Positions 1-6,995 are shown, counted from the stretch's first letter. The stretch is DNA of 9,679 nt from a bacterium (GCA_021824385.1 JAKAKU010000112.1:1-9679), one strand, 5' to 3'. Made by a program: numbers and translations. Notes: generated by a model not told the origin, from the sequence alone.

Positions 1-20
1 GGAAACTGTAAGAAACATAT

Positions 21-251
21 ATGTTTGGAATTGGAATTGAAGAACTCGTAGTCATTTTACTTATTTTGCTTTTGTTAACTGGAGGGAAAAAACTCCCAGA
101 GTTAACTCGAGGACTTGCGCAAGCAGTTAAAGAAATTCGAAAAGGATTTAAGGAAGAACTCGATGATACAGATGATGAACCTACCGTTACTAAGGCCAAG
201 GCGCCTAAAAAAACTTCCAAAAAAGCGCGCAAAAAAACTGACATTTCTTGA
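21..251 (+). CDS. tatA: Sec-independent (twin-arginine) protein translocase subunit TatA
   Basis: TatA subunits oligomerise in the cytoplasmic membrane around TatC to pass folded proteins. The 76-residue product has the family layout. Residues 1-20 form one short hydrophobic N-terminal helix with an early acidic pair (E7, E8). A hinge follows (GGKKLPEL, about 21-28), close to the usual FGxKKLPEL. Then comes an amphipathic helix (RGLAQAVKEIRKGFKEE, about 30-46) and a charged, lysine-rich tail. The start at 21 is supported by the MFGIGIEEL N-terminus, which matches the family without excess residues. No clear Shine-Dalgarno precedes it, and the promoter lies beyond the left edge. Its 3' end overlaps tatC in another frame. 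The tail contains two A7 runs (207-213 and 231-237). TatB is the alternative, but the short length and lone partner tatC fit a minimal TatA-TatC system. Confidence 0.93.
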   Translation: MFGIGIEELVVILLILLLLTGGKKLPELTRGLAQAVKEIRKGFKEELDDTDDEPTVTKAKAPKKTSKKARKKTDIS

Positions 252-942
252 GCACCTCCAAGAACTCAGAAGCCGTTTATATGTTGTGGGAGTTGTATTT
301 CTAATAACTTCAACACTTGGTTATTTTGTATACCCCACAATTCTTAATTTTTTAGTACATCTTTATAGCCAGCAGCTTTTTTATACAACCCCAACAGCGG
401 GCTTGGACATTGCATTTAAAATTTCATTGGGAGTTGGGGCATGTCTTACGATGCCAGTGATTTTATTTGAATTGTTTCAGTTTGTTAGTCCCGCGCTTCC
501 CAATATTTCTTTTAAAAACTTATTTATGATTAGTTTTGTATCGATTATTCTCCTCATGTGCGGAATGGCTTTTGCCTATTATGTAACGCTTCCCGCTACA
601 CTTTTATTTTTGACAAATTTCCACACCGACCAAGTAACGTACTTCATTTCGGCCAGCAGCTATATTAGTTTTGTCCTTCAATACCTCGTTGTTTTTGGAA
701 TAATTTTTCAGCTTCCGCTGATTATGTTTATTGTGAATAGTGTGTTTACCCTCAACACAAAAACATTGATGAAATACCAAACATGGGTAATCGTGGGCGT
801 GTTTACGCTAGCCGCAATTTTTACTCCTACACCTGACCCGGTCAATCAATGTATTATGGCTGTTCCACTGTTACTTTTATACGAGATTTCAGTTGCTATA
901 CTTTATGTAGTAAACAAAAAAAAGAAAGCTGTTATTTTATAA
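163..942 (+). CDS. tatC: Sec-independent (twin-arginine) protein translocase subunit TatC
   Basis: TatC is the polytopic membrane receptor for twin-arginine signal peptides. Seen: about six hydrophobic segments, the N-terminal HLQELRSRL motif (residues 31-39; equivalent of the E. coli E15/R17 region), FxFVSPAL after the first periplasmic loop, GMAFAYY, and TPTPDPVNQ before the last helices. The start is uncertain. I chose ATG 163 because AAGGAAG lies at 150-156 with good spacing, giving 259 residues and an 89-bp overlap with tatA. This adds a very basic extension of about 25 residues. ATG 172 or 175 and TTG 115 are also in frame. The canonical TatC N-terminus (MTFLEHL) would begin exactly at CTG 238, just after an A7 tract. 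The glutamate corresponding to E. coli E103 appears missing (PALPNISFKN instead of PALYKHERR). Identity is secure; the start is not. Confidence 0.92.
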   Translation: MIQMMNLPLLRPRRLKKLPKKRAKKLTFLEHLQELRSRLYVVGVVFLITSTLGYFVYPTILNFLVHLYSQQLFYTTPTAGLDIAFKISLGVGACLTMPVILFELFQFVSPALPNISFKNLFMISFVSIILLMCGMAFAYYVTLPATLLFLTNFHTDQVTYFISASSYISFVLQYLVVFGIIFQLPLIMFIVNSVFTLNTKTLMKYQTWVIVGVFTLAAIFTPTPDPVNQCIMAVPLLLLYEISVAILYVVNKKKKAVIL

Positions 943-951
943 AACACACTT

Positions 952-1122
952 ATGCACAGTTTGAAAAAAATATTAAATCAAAAAATGACGAGAAAGGAAT
1001 TTCTCGTCAGGCTCTTTGTAATTGTGCTTGTTTTTTCGGGAATAACGGGAACGTTTGAAAAATTAAAGTCCCTTGAGAGGCCGCGTAAAAACAGCTTCGG
1101 AGGAGGAGCCTACGGAGCGTAA
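952..1122 (+). CDS. Small single-pass membrane or Tat-signal-like protein, unrecognised
   Basis: This 56-residue ORF fills the gap between tatC (9 nt upstream) and the beta-helix gene (21 nt downstream), on the same strand. I do not recognise a named family. The layout is a basic N-terminus, the motif TRKEFLV (residues 13-19), a hydrophobic stretch (about 17-33), a basic region (EKLKSLERPRK) and a glycine-rich end (SFGGGAYGA). TRKEFLV resembles the Tat consensus S/T-R-R-x-F-L-K with R-K in place of R-R, notable directly behind tatC. No AxA cleavage site is evident, so it could equally be a membrane anchor. The start may be ATG 952 or ATG 985 (45 residues, beginning MTRKEFL). Neither has a Shine-Dalgarno. 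A perfect 10-bp hairpin overlaps ATG 985. It is short enough to be missed by default gene callers. Confidence 0.6.
   Translation: MHSLKKILNQKMTRKEFLVRLFVIVLVFSGITGTFEKLKSLERPRKNSFGGGAYGA
986..1009 (+). promoter_or_regulatory. Perfect 10-bp hairpin with GGAA tetraloop
   Basis: TGACGAGAAA at 986-995 and TTTCTCGTCA at 1000-1009 are exact reverse complements around the loop GGAA, which fits the stable GNRA class. It begins one base after the A of ATG 985 and lies inside the small ORF. An A-rich stretch precedes it, and the following bases (GGCTCTTTGTA) are not a proper U-tract. It could weaken transcription behind tatC or limit initiation at ATG 985. It may also be a by-product of coding for TRKEFLVR. 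The structure is seen; the function is inference. Confidence 0.4.
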
Positions 1123-1143
1123 TTTTTAAGATAAAAAAAAGAT

Positions 1144-2685
1144 ATGACAGCACGATTACCAACAGTTGGAGGAGATAACGGAAATTGGGGAACACTTTTG
1201 AATTCCTATCTTCAGGTTGCCCACAATAGTGATGGCACAACAAAAAATAGTGCAACCGTTTTTAACGTAAAAGATTATGGCGCAACGGGGGATGGATCAA
1301 CGGATGATACTTCAGCAATTAATAGTGCCATGTCCGCTGTAAATAGCGCAGGTGGTGTTCTCTATTTTCCAACGGGAACATATATGGTCTCTAGCACGCT
1401 TACCACTCCTTCTTCAAATGTTGTAATCACCGGAACGGGAACTGGAACGAAAATAAAACTGACATCCGGTTGGTCGGGGACTTCAGTATTTAATCTGACT
1501 AATAGTAACGTGACGATAACCTCGCTGATGTTTATTGGAGGGTCGAATCTCACCGCCTCCCCAAATCCTGCAGCAAATATGATTGAAATTACTGCTGCTC
1601 AATACTGCACTATTAGTGACATCGACTCAAATTACGTGAATGGATATATTGTGGAAGCGCAAGGAAATGCAACACGGGGAGTGCAAGGACTTTTGATTAA
1701 AAACATTCGTGGAAATAAAAATGGGTATGGAATACGCACGTTAGGACATAGTGGAAGTACCTATGCTGTTCAGGCGATGATCACCAATATTTATATGCAA
1801 CAAGTCTCAATTGGAGACGTGATACTTATTGAAGATAGTTATGATGTACAAATTAACCAAGTAAATTCTGCCGTAAGTGGTACCTCAAGTTCAAACGCCT
1901 CAAATTTGCGAATCAAAGGTGAATGTGCCTCAATTTTTGCAGATAGCTTGGACGTTGGTGCATATCCGACTCAGCCAGGGGGAACTCCGGCCGTAACCAT
2001 TGAAAGTGGCAGCAATGGAACCCCTGAAAATATTCACATTTCAAATGGCATCGTGCAACAGTGCTCAGTTGGTTTCTCAATAACCGCGGGAACTCACATT
2101 TTTATTTCAGACTTTAAAATTTCGTATATGGGGACACATGGAATAAGCATTGCGAGTGGAGTAAGTAGCTTGTTAATTAAAAGCTGTATTTTTAGTTTGA
2201 ATGGGCAAACTGCAGGAACCAACTACGAAATTAATTGCTCTTCGACAACTGCTCCAATTTGGATTTCGCAAAATGACTTTAATACGCCAAAAGGAACTTC
2301 GAGTGGCCAAGTTTCAGCTGTCGGTTTTCACTCTTCTTCCTCCAATGGTGTGGAGTGGATTGATAACAATTTTGGGGGAAGTGGTTTTACGGCAAGTACT
2401 ATGTTTTCAACCAGTCCAAAATATGCGTTTCGGAATAGAGCTTACAACCCGTTTGGCTCTCAGAGCGTTTCAGTTCCTGCGACAGGTGTCGCAACCAGTG
2501 GTGCGCCATATGAGCGCTATTTTACGATTACTGCCAATGCCAGTGGCAGCTGCACGATTGCAATAACAAATGCTTCAACGGTTACCATAGCTGCCGGCAC
2601 TACACTCACGCTTTTTGTGCCACCTGGAGCCACCGTTACCCCAACCTACACGAACGCACCTACTTGGACCGTATTTGGGAATTAG
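1144..2685 (+). CDS. Pectate-lyase-superfamily right-handed beta-helix protein (surface or fibre-like)
   Basis: The 513-residue product has three parts. Residues 4-34 (LPTVGGDNGNWGTLLN, then AHNSDGT) form an N-terminal module like those I recall on phage-tail-fibre-type and other beta-helix proteins. Residues about 39-430 are a Pectate_lyase_3 (PF12708-type) beta-helix, opening with NVKDYGATGDGSTDDTSAI and LYFPTGTY and continuing as repeated Ser/Thr/Asn/Gly-rich strands. Residues about 432-513 are a small beta-rich end domain (FVPPGATVTPTYTNAPTW). Family members bind or cleave polysaccharides, or act as fibres. No catalytic residues can be assigned here, so lyase activity is unproven. There is no signal peptide or membrane segment, so export is unexplained despite the neighbouring tat genes. 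ATG 1144 starts at the conserved N-terminal module and lacks a Shine-Dalgarno. It ends 1 nt from the convergent Fic-like gene. Confidence 0.85.
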   Translation: MTARLPTVGGDNGNWGTLLNSYLQVAHNSDGTTKNSATVFNVKDYGATGDGSTDDTSAINSAMSAVNSAGGVLYFPTGTYMVSSTLTTPSSNVVITGTGTGTKIKLTSGWSGTSVFNLTNSNVTITSLMFIGGSNLTASPNPAANMIEITAAQYCTISDIDSNYVNGYIVEAQGNATRGVQGLLIKNIRGNKNGYGIRTLGHSGSTYAVQAMITNIYMQQVSIGDVILIEDSYDVQINQVNSAVSGTSSSNASNLRIKGECASIFADSLDVGAYPTQPGGTPAVTIESGSNGTPENIHISNGIVQQCSVGFSITAGTHIFISDFKISYMGTHGISIASGVSSLLIKSCIFSLNGQTAGTNYEINCSSTTAPIWISQNDFNTPKGTSSGQVSAVGFHSSSSNGVEWIDNNFGGSGFTASTMFSTSPKYAFRNRAYNPFGSQSVSVPATGVATSGAPYERYFTITANASGSCTIAITNASTVTIAAGTTLTLFVPPGATVTPTYTNAPTWTVFGN

Positions 2686-2686
2686 T

Positions 2687-3913
2687 CTATACGATATGGT
2701 GGTCTACCGCTGCTTTATGCTTTTCTTCGTGGATATCTGCAGTTTCCAATGTCTGTAACATTTTGGCACGCTGTAGCTCAAGTACTCGTGAGAGTTTCTC
2801 AAAAAGAGGTGATTGTTCCCCTTCATACTGGGTACTCCCATTCGTCACATAGTTGTCTAAAAAGTTGATTCCTTCATCAGTGTTCCATATTCGCTCTACA
2901 ACACTCGATATCCGTTCGATCTTCGTACCCGCCCCCCCGAAGACGGCAGTGCGGATCTCCCATGAGGGGTGATTACCTAATTTCCTAAGATATTTATGTG
3001 CAGCACGTTGCAGCGAATTCTCTGCTGACCCAACAAGTCTTTCTTTTCCTTTGAAGGTACCTTTATTCAATACATATGCGGACACCTCTTTGAATTCAGG
3101 TTCATTTAACTCACTACTCAGTACTTTACCAAGTTTTTCAGCTATATTATTTTCTTTTTCCCAGTGCTTCTCAAAAGCTTTTATATCGTCTCTATCTTCA
3201 ATTTCTGATATCCGTCTTTTCGCTATTCTCATAAGGTCAAGTGCATCAAGAACAGTTTGTTCGTCTTCGCTTACAGGCACCATTTTGGTTACTGGCTCTT
3301 GTGAGAGGTCTTGAGACGGAGGAACAAATCCGCCACCCATAAACGACACTGCCATTTCTTGGCTTGGCGTCCAACCGGATCTTGAGTACTTTACTGGAAA
3401 ATACTGGTCTTGTAGATCGGGAACTAAGTCATGAATATAACTTTCCACCAATATCTTAAATGTTTGTCCGTTACCATCAACTCGAGGATGAATCATAACC
3501 CCGCCAACAAAGAGCGCTGAAGCCATCCGAAAAGCAGCCTGACGCTTTTGATCCTGATCCTCTATAGCATTTATTTTTTCGTACCACTCATTAACTTTGT
3601 TTTCGAATGGCACAGCGATTTTTTCTGCTGTCGACACATATGGCATGTATTCATCGTCTATTTCTTGACGGTTGTTATTTACAATTCTTCCCTCTGCTTC
3701 CAATTTCTGGGTATCCTCCCCGTATACATTATTAAACCCATTAAACAACTTATCCCTTACTTTAAAAAAACGTTCACGGAATGGCTTACCATAGGTTTCC
3801 GGCAACTCATGAGTCTCAAAATTATATTGATTTTCTGCGCGCTTTAATCTGCTTTCTTTTGAGTCGGTGTCTACTTTACTCGGTACTTCTCCCGACTGCT
3901 CATTCTCATTCAT
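2687..3913 (-). CDS. Fic-like protein with degenerate catalytic motif (HPRVDGNGQTFK)
   Basis: Fic domains usually transfer AMP or another phosphate-containing group to protein hydroxyls, using the motif HxFx(D/E)GNGRxxR. This 408-residue soluble protein has H-P-R-V-D-G-N-G-Q-T-F-K at 142-153. It is preceded by helix-like sequence (QKRQAAFRMASALFVGGVMI) and followed by KILVESYIHDLV, as in Fic folds. The catalytic His and DGNG are kept. F becomes R, and both conserved arginines are changed (R to Q, R to K). Residues about 1-90 are charged, and about 205-408 form a helical, Glu/Lys-rich region of unknown role. No clear (S/T)xxxE(G/N) inhibitory helix was found. It lies alone on the minus strand, with no antitoxin-like partner visible. 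The ATG at 3913 has a weak AAGAA upstream and a TATACT 10 nt before it. The Fic assignment rests on the motif and its context. Confidence 0.6.
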   Translation of the reverse strand: MNENEQSGEVPSKVDTDSKESRLKRAENQYNFETHELPETYGKPFRERFFKVRDKLFNGFNNVYGEDTQKLEAEGRIVNNNRQEIDDEYMPYVSTAEKIAVPFENKVNEWYEKINAIEDQDQKRQAAFRMASALFVGGVMIHPRVDGNGQTFKILVESYIHDLVPDLQDQYFPVKYSRSGWTPSQEMAVSFMGGGFVPPSQDLSQEPVTKMVPVSEDEQTVLDALDLMRIAKRRISEIEDRDDIKAFEKHWEKENNIAEKLGKVLSSELNEPEFKEVSAYVLNKGTFKGKERLVGSAENSLQRAAHKYLRKLGNHPSWEIRTAVFGGAGTKIERISSVVERIWNTDEGINFLDNYVTNGSTQYEGEQSPLFEKLSRVLELQRAKMLQTLETADIHEEKHKAAVDHHIV

Positions 3914-3950
3914 TTCTTATGATAGTATAAAAATTACTTATCAACCAAAA
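3914..3950. promoter_or_regulatory. AT-rich divergent promoter region
   Basis: This 37-bp spacer separates the start codons of the minus-strand Fic-like gene and the plus-strand ydjM-like gene, so it should hold promoters for both. On the minus strand a TATACT -10 candidate lies at 3929-3924, which would start transcription about 4 nt before the Fic-like ATG, almost leaderless. On the plus strand TATGAT at 3918-3923 or TATAAA at 3926-3931 could serve the ydjM operon with a leader of about 12-20 nt. No good -35 box was found for either, so the assignments are tentative. The two -10 candidates are adjacent or overlapping, so the promoters could interfere with each other. Confidence 0.4.
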
Positions 3951-4523
3951 ATGACAGCCCGTACACACGACCTTTGTGCATTTGCCTGCTTGGCGACAGC
4001 AGCCGCACTTTTTCCACCTGCAATGATTTCGCTTCCAACCCTTATGACTTCACTGGTCGGAAACATTGTCGGAGGACTTATTCCTGACATGGACCAGGCA
4101 AGTAACAAGCTTTATGACCTGCTTCCTGGTAGTGACTTTACCGGTAAAATTATTGGAAAGATTTTTATGGGGCACCGAAATATTTCTCACTCACTCTTGG
4201 GAGGGTATCTGCTTTACAAATTGTTAGAATTTGTCCTCCCTCGACTATTTAATACACAGTATGTGGACCCTCACGTTCTTCTTATTTCAATTATGCTCGG
4301 GTTTGCCTCACATTTATTGGCTGACAGTATTACTCGTGAAGGAATTCCGCTCTTTTTCCCGTTTTCAATAAAAGTAGGATTTCCACCTTTTAAATTTATG
4401 CGCGTAACAACCGACTCGTGGGTGGAACACTTAGTGGTACTTCCCAGTGTTGTGGTCTACACCGCCTCGATATTTTATTACCATCAATCTGAATTCTTCA
4501 CGCTCCTCACTCACCTAAAATGA
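3951..4523 (+). CDS. YdjM/DUF457-family integral-membrane putative metal-dependent hydrolase
   Basis: The 190-residue membrane protein matches the YdjM (PF04307) family, whose biochemical activity is poorly defined. Visible motifs are H6 near the N-terminus, IPDMD (44-48), GHRNISHS (74-81), and HLLAD (121-125) within a hydrophobic segment. The conserved His and Asp residues are the basis for predicting a metal site in the membrane. Hydrophobic stretches lie at about 10-43, 82-99, 108-124 and 158-176. I chose ATG 3951, which places H6 at the usual distance from the start. The open frame extends to 3867, but that would run antisense into the Fic-like gene. There is no Shine-Dalgarno. It is the first gene of the tight four-gene block, ending 12 nt before the Clp-like gene. 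E. coli YdjM is SOS-regulated; no LexA box was recognised here. Confidence 0.8.
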   Translation: MTARTHDLCAFACLATAAALFPPAMISLPTLMTSLVGNIVGGLIPDMDQASNKLYDLLPGSDFTGKIIGKIFMGHRNISHSLLGGYLLYKLLEFVLPRLFNTQYVDPHVLLISIMLGFASHLLADSITREGIPLFFPFSIKVGFPPFKFMRVTTDSWVEHLVVLPSVVVYTASIFYYHQSEFFTLLTHLK

Positions 4524-4535
4524 TATTATAAGAGC

Positions 4536-6983
4536 ATGGAATTCATTGAGTGGCACTACAGCTATGCCGTTAATTTTTATCTGCTTCGTTTTAAAAACGC
4601 CATAAAAACGATTAATCACCAGCTCTCTCTGGGGCTTCTGATTCCCAGTTTATTTGCGCCTTGGAAGCGCTTGATTATTGTGAACACCAAAAAAGGGTTT
4701 CATCCATTTGCTGATTTTGAAAACATGAGCTTTAACGTGGTGAGTCGCATGATGGGTGCGATCGTGAGAATTTTTGTACTGGTGTTTGGTGTTGTTGCTA
4801 TTTTTCTCTTATTTATTTTTGGAAGTATTGGGTTTGTATTATGGCTTCTTCTTCCGCCGCTTTCATATTCACTCTATAAAATTTATATAAACCAACCTGA
4901 GTTTGTTATTGATCGCCTCGTGCGAGGCCGAGAAAAACTACCTGCGCGAGAGTTGTGGAAAAGTTATGCAGGCATTTTTTTAATTCGCCATCTGGGTAGT
5001 GAACAAATTGTTGACGCCTTTCCTGACACGTTACAGCTTACGAACACGCACCCAAAACGCCTTTTGGACTTGATGAAAGATATTCTTGCCAATAACACAA
5101 TTAACGAATCAACTTTAAGAAAATACAACGTAACTCCTGAGGACATACTTATAACAGCAGGCTGGTGGGACGAGCGTCGTGCTGCTCAAACAGAACTGGA
5201 ACCCACACCGTCATTTAAGCGCCCTGGTATTGGAATGTCACTCCTGTTTGGCTACACGCCTACTCTTGATAAATACGCGACTGACATGGGCGAAGTACGT
5301 GAATTTACTCATCACTTAATTGGAAGAGGTGACACGGTGTCAAGAGTGGTACGGGTACTCACAGCGGGGAGAGGCGTAATGCTCACCGGAGTTCCTGGGG
5401 TTGGCAAAAAAACAGTCATGTATGAGCTGGCTCGCAGAGCTGCTGAAGGACTGTTGGGAGCTGACATGTCGTATAAGCGGATACTCGACTTTGATTACAA
5501 TGCTTTTTTTGCAAGACGAGGGGGAGACATTAATGTAAAGAAAAATGAGTTTGCACAAATTTTGAAAGAAGCGCAGGCCGCGGGAAACGTCATATTGGTA
5601 CTCAGAGACATTTTTCGCCTTACCAACGCAGAAGTGGAAGGATTGGATTTAACAGACATCATCACTCAAGCTCTTGAAGGGAAGCGGCTTTTTATCGTGA
5701 GTGTTTTGGACAAAAATGACTACACCAAATATGTTTCTCGAAATGCACGCCTTATGAAATATTTTGAAGAGGTTGGGGTGTTTGAAATGAATAAAGCTGA
5801 CGCGCTTCCAGTTCTCCTTTCGGCCGCACGTTACAACGAAAAGCAAAAGGGTGTGATTACAACGGTTCCGGTCATTGAAGACATTTTACGTGGAAGCGGC
5901 CAATACATGACCGATGTTCCGTTTCCTGAAAAAGCACTCGAACTGCTTGATGCGGTTTTGTTGTACCATGCCGAACACAATCCCGGACTTTCAGTGACGC
6001 GTGAAGAGGTAAATGCAGTGTTATCGGAAAAAACTGGTATTGCCCTCGCGAGTTTGGGAGATGCTCAAAAAACAAAACTAGCCCACCTTGAAGACAGCAT
6101 TCATGAACGATTGGTTAACCAAACATATCCCGTTTCACTCATTGCCAAGGCTTTGAGAGCAAAAACATCGGGGGTTATGACGAGTGCTCGTCCAATTGGA
6201 TCATTTTTATTTTTGGGGCCCACAGGAGTTGGAAAGACTGAAACGGCAAAAGCCCTCGCAGAAGTATATTTTGGCAGTGAAGAAAAAATTATTCGCTTTG
6301 ATATGTCAGAATTTGCCGGGGGAGAGGCGATTGAGCGTTTAATCGGGAATGCCGGGAAAAATATTCCAGGAGCCCTCACCACTGCAATAAAAAATAATCC
6401 GGCATGTTTACTTCTTCTTGATGAAATTGAAAAAGCACCTGCCGCAGTTTTTAATTTATTTTTGTCACTTCTTGATGAAGGACGCATTACCGATGCGTTT
6501 GGAAAAAGTATTTCTACCTCTCATGTGTTTGTCATTGCAACGAGTAACGCCGGATCTGAGTACATCCGAGAAGTGGTAAAAGAAGAAAGCAATAAAGAGC
6601 TTTTGCAAAAGAAAGTGCTTGAGTATGTTATGGAGCAGCATGTGTTTAGTCCTGAGTTTTTGAATCGTTTTGATGGTGTTGTTGTATATGAACCGCTTAG
6701 TCCTACTCAACTAAAAGAAGTGGCAAAACGACTTTTGAATTATGTTGCTCGCGATATGAAACAGAAGGGAATTATCGTGGAATTTGACGATAGCGTGTAT
6801 GAAAAAGTGGTACAAGATGGATATGATGCCTCCCTGGGTGCACGCCCCATGAGGCGTATGATTGAGCTTAAACTGGGAGATGTTTTGGCTCGGGGAATTT
6901 TATCAAATGAAATAGCTGAGGGTGACCATGTAAAAGTAAGTGCTGACAATAGCACTGCGGGATTTGTATGGAGTAAGATATAA
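4536..6983 (+). CDS. Membrane-anchored Clp-like (ClpC/ClpB type) double AAA+ ATPase with degenerate first site
   Basis: Clp ATPases unfold proteins by threading them through a ring. This 815-residue version has a hydrophobic N-terminal region (about 72-110, one or two helices) and a linker (about 115-255) instead of a clear Clp N-domain. AAA-1 has a P-loop G285-VPGVGK-K292-T, where the usual Thr/Ser after GK is Lys. Its Walker B is degenerate (VILVLRD, 352-358, in place of hhhhDE). AAA-2 is intact: GPTGVGKT (561-568), LLLLDE (625-630), sensor TSN (669-671), arginine finger in FLNRF (R711) and sensor-2 GAR (768-770). Where ClpB/ClpC have GYVGY pore residues, this protein has the short GNAGKNIPGAL (604-613). 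No IGF/LGF ClpP-docking loop was seen, so partnership with ClpP is doubtful. It probably acts at the membrane in protein quality control, but the substrates are unknown. Confidence 0.87.
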   Translation: MEFIEWHYSYAVNFYLLRFKNAIKTINHQLSLGLLIPSLFAPWKRLIIVNTKKGFHPFADFENMSFNVVSRMMGAIVRIFVLVFGVVAIFLLFIFGSIGFVLWLLLPPLSYSLYKIYINQPEFVIDRLVRGREKLPARELWKSYAGIFLIRHLGSEQIVDAFPDTLQLTNTHPKRLLDLMKDILANNTINESTLRKYNVTPEDILITAGWWDERRAAQTELEPTPSFKRPGIGMSLLFGYTPTLDKYATDMGEVREFTHHLIGRGDTVSRVVRVLTAGRGVMLTGVPGVGKKTVMYELARRAAEGLLGADMSYKRILDFDYNAFFARRGGDINVKKNEFAQILKEAQAAGNVILVLRDIFRLTNAEVEGLDLTDIITQALEGKRLFIVSVLDKNDYTKYVSRNARLMKYFEEVGVFEMNKADALPVLLSAARYNEKQKGVITTVPVIEDILRGSGQYMTDVPFPEKALELLDAVLLYHAEHNPGLSVTREEVNAVLSEKTGIALASLGDAQKTKLAHLEDSIHERLVNQTYPVSLIAKALRAKTSGVMTSARPIGSFLFLGPTGVGKTETAKALAEVYFGSEEKIIRFDMSEFAGGEAIERLIGNAGKNIPGALTTAIKNNPACLLLLDEIEKAPAAVFNLFLSLLDEGRITDAFGKSISTSHVFVIATSNAGSEYIREVVKEESNKELLQKKVLEYVMEQHVFSPEFLNRFDGVVVYEPLSPTQLKEVAKRLLNYVARDMKQKGIIVEFDDSVYEKVVQDGYDASLGARPMRRMIELKLGDVLARGILSNEIAEGDHVKVSADNSTAGFVWSKI

Positions 6984-6995
6984 AAGTATCTTTGT

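Noticed and set aside
849..1058. 69-codon plus-strand frame overlapping the tatC end
   Set aside because: It overlaps well-conserved tatC sequence and is cysteine-rich without a family match; the 952-1122 frame has better protein-like features.
1099..1108. Strong GGAGGAGGAG Shine-Dalgarno-like sequence
   Set aside because: It lies 36 nt before ATG 1144 with no nearer start codon; it simply encodes the Gly-rich end of the small ORF.
1007..1255. 82-codon minus-strand frame
   Set aside because: It is antisense to the small ORF and to the conserved N-terminus of the beta-helix protein; no supporting motif.
1432..1449. Three tandem copies of GGAAC(G/T)
   Set aside because: It encodes a Thr-Gly repeat in the beta-helix (ITGTGTGTK), which is ordinary for such proteins; too short to be a regulatory repeat.
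3548..3847. 99-codon hydrophobic open frame on the plus strand
   Set aside because: It is antisense to the Fic-like gene, whose motif and composition favour the minus strand; the hydrophobicity is a by-product of complementing acidic/lysine codons.
3867..3950. Upstream extension of the ydjM-like frame by 28 codons
   Set aside because: It would overlap the start of the minus-strand Fic-like gene, and it places the conserved N-terminal His far from the start; ATG 3951 fits the family.
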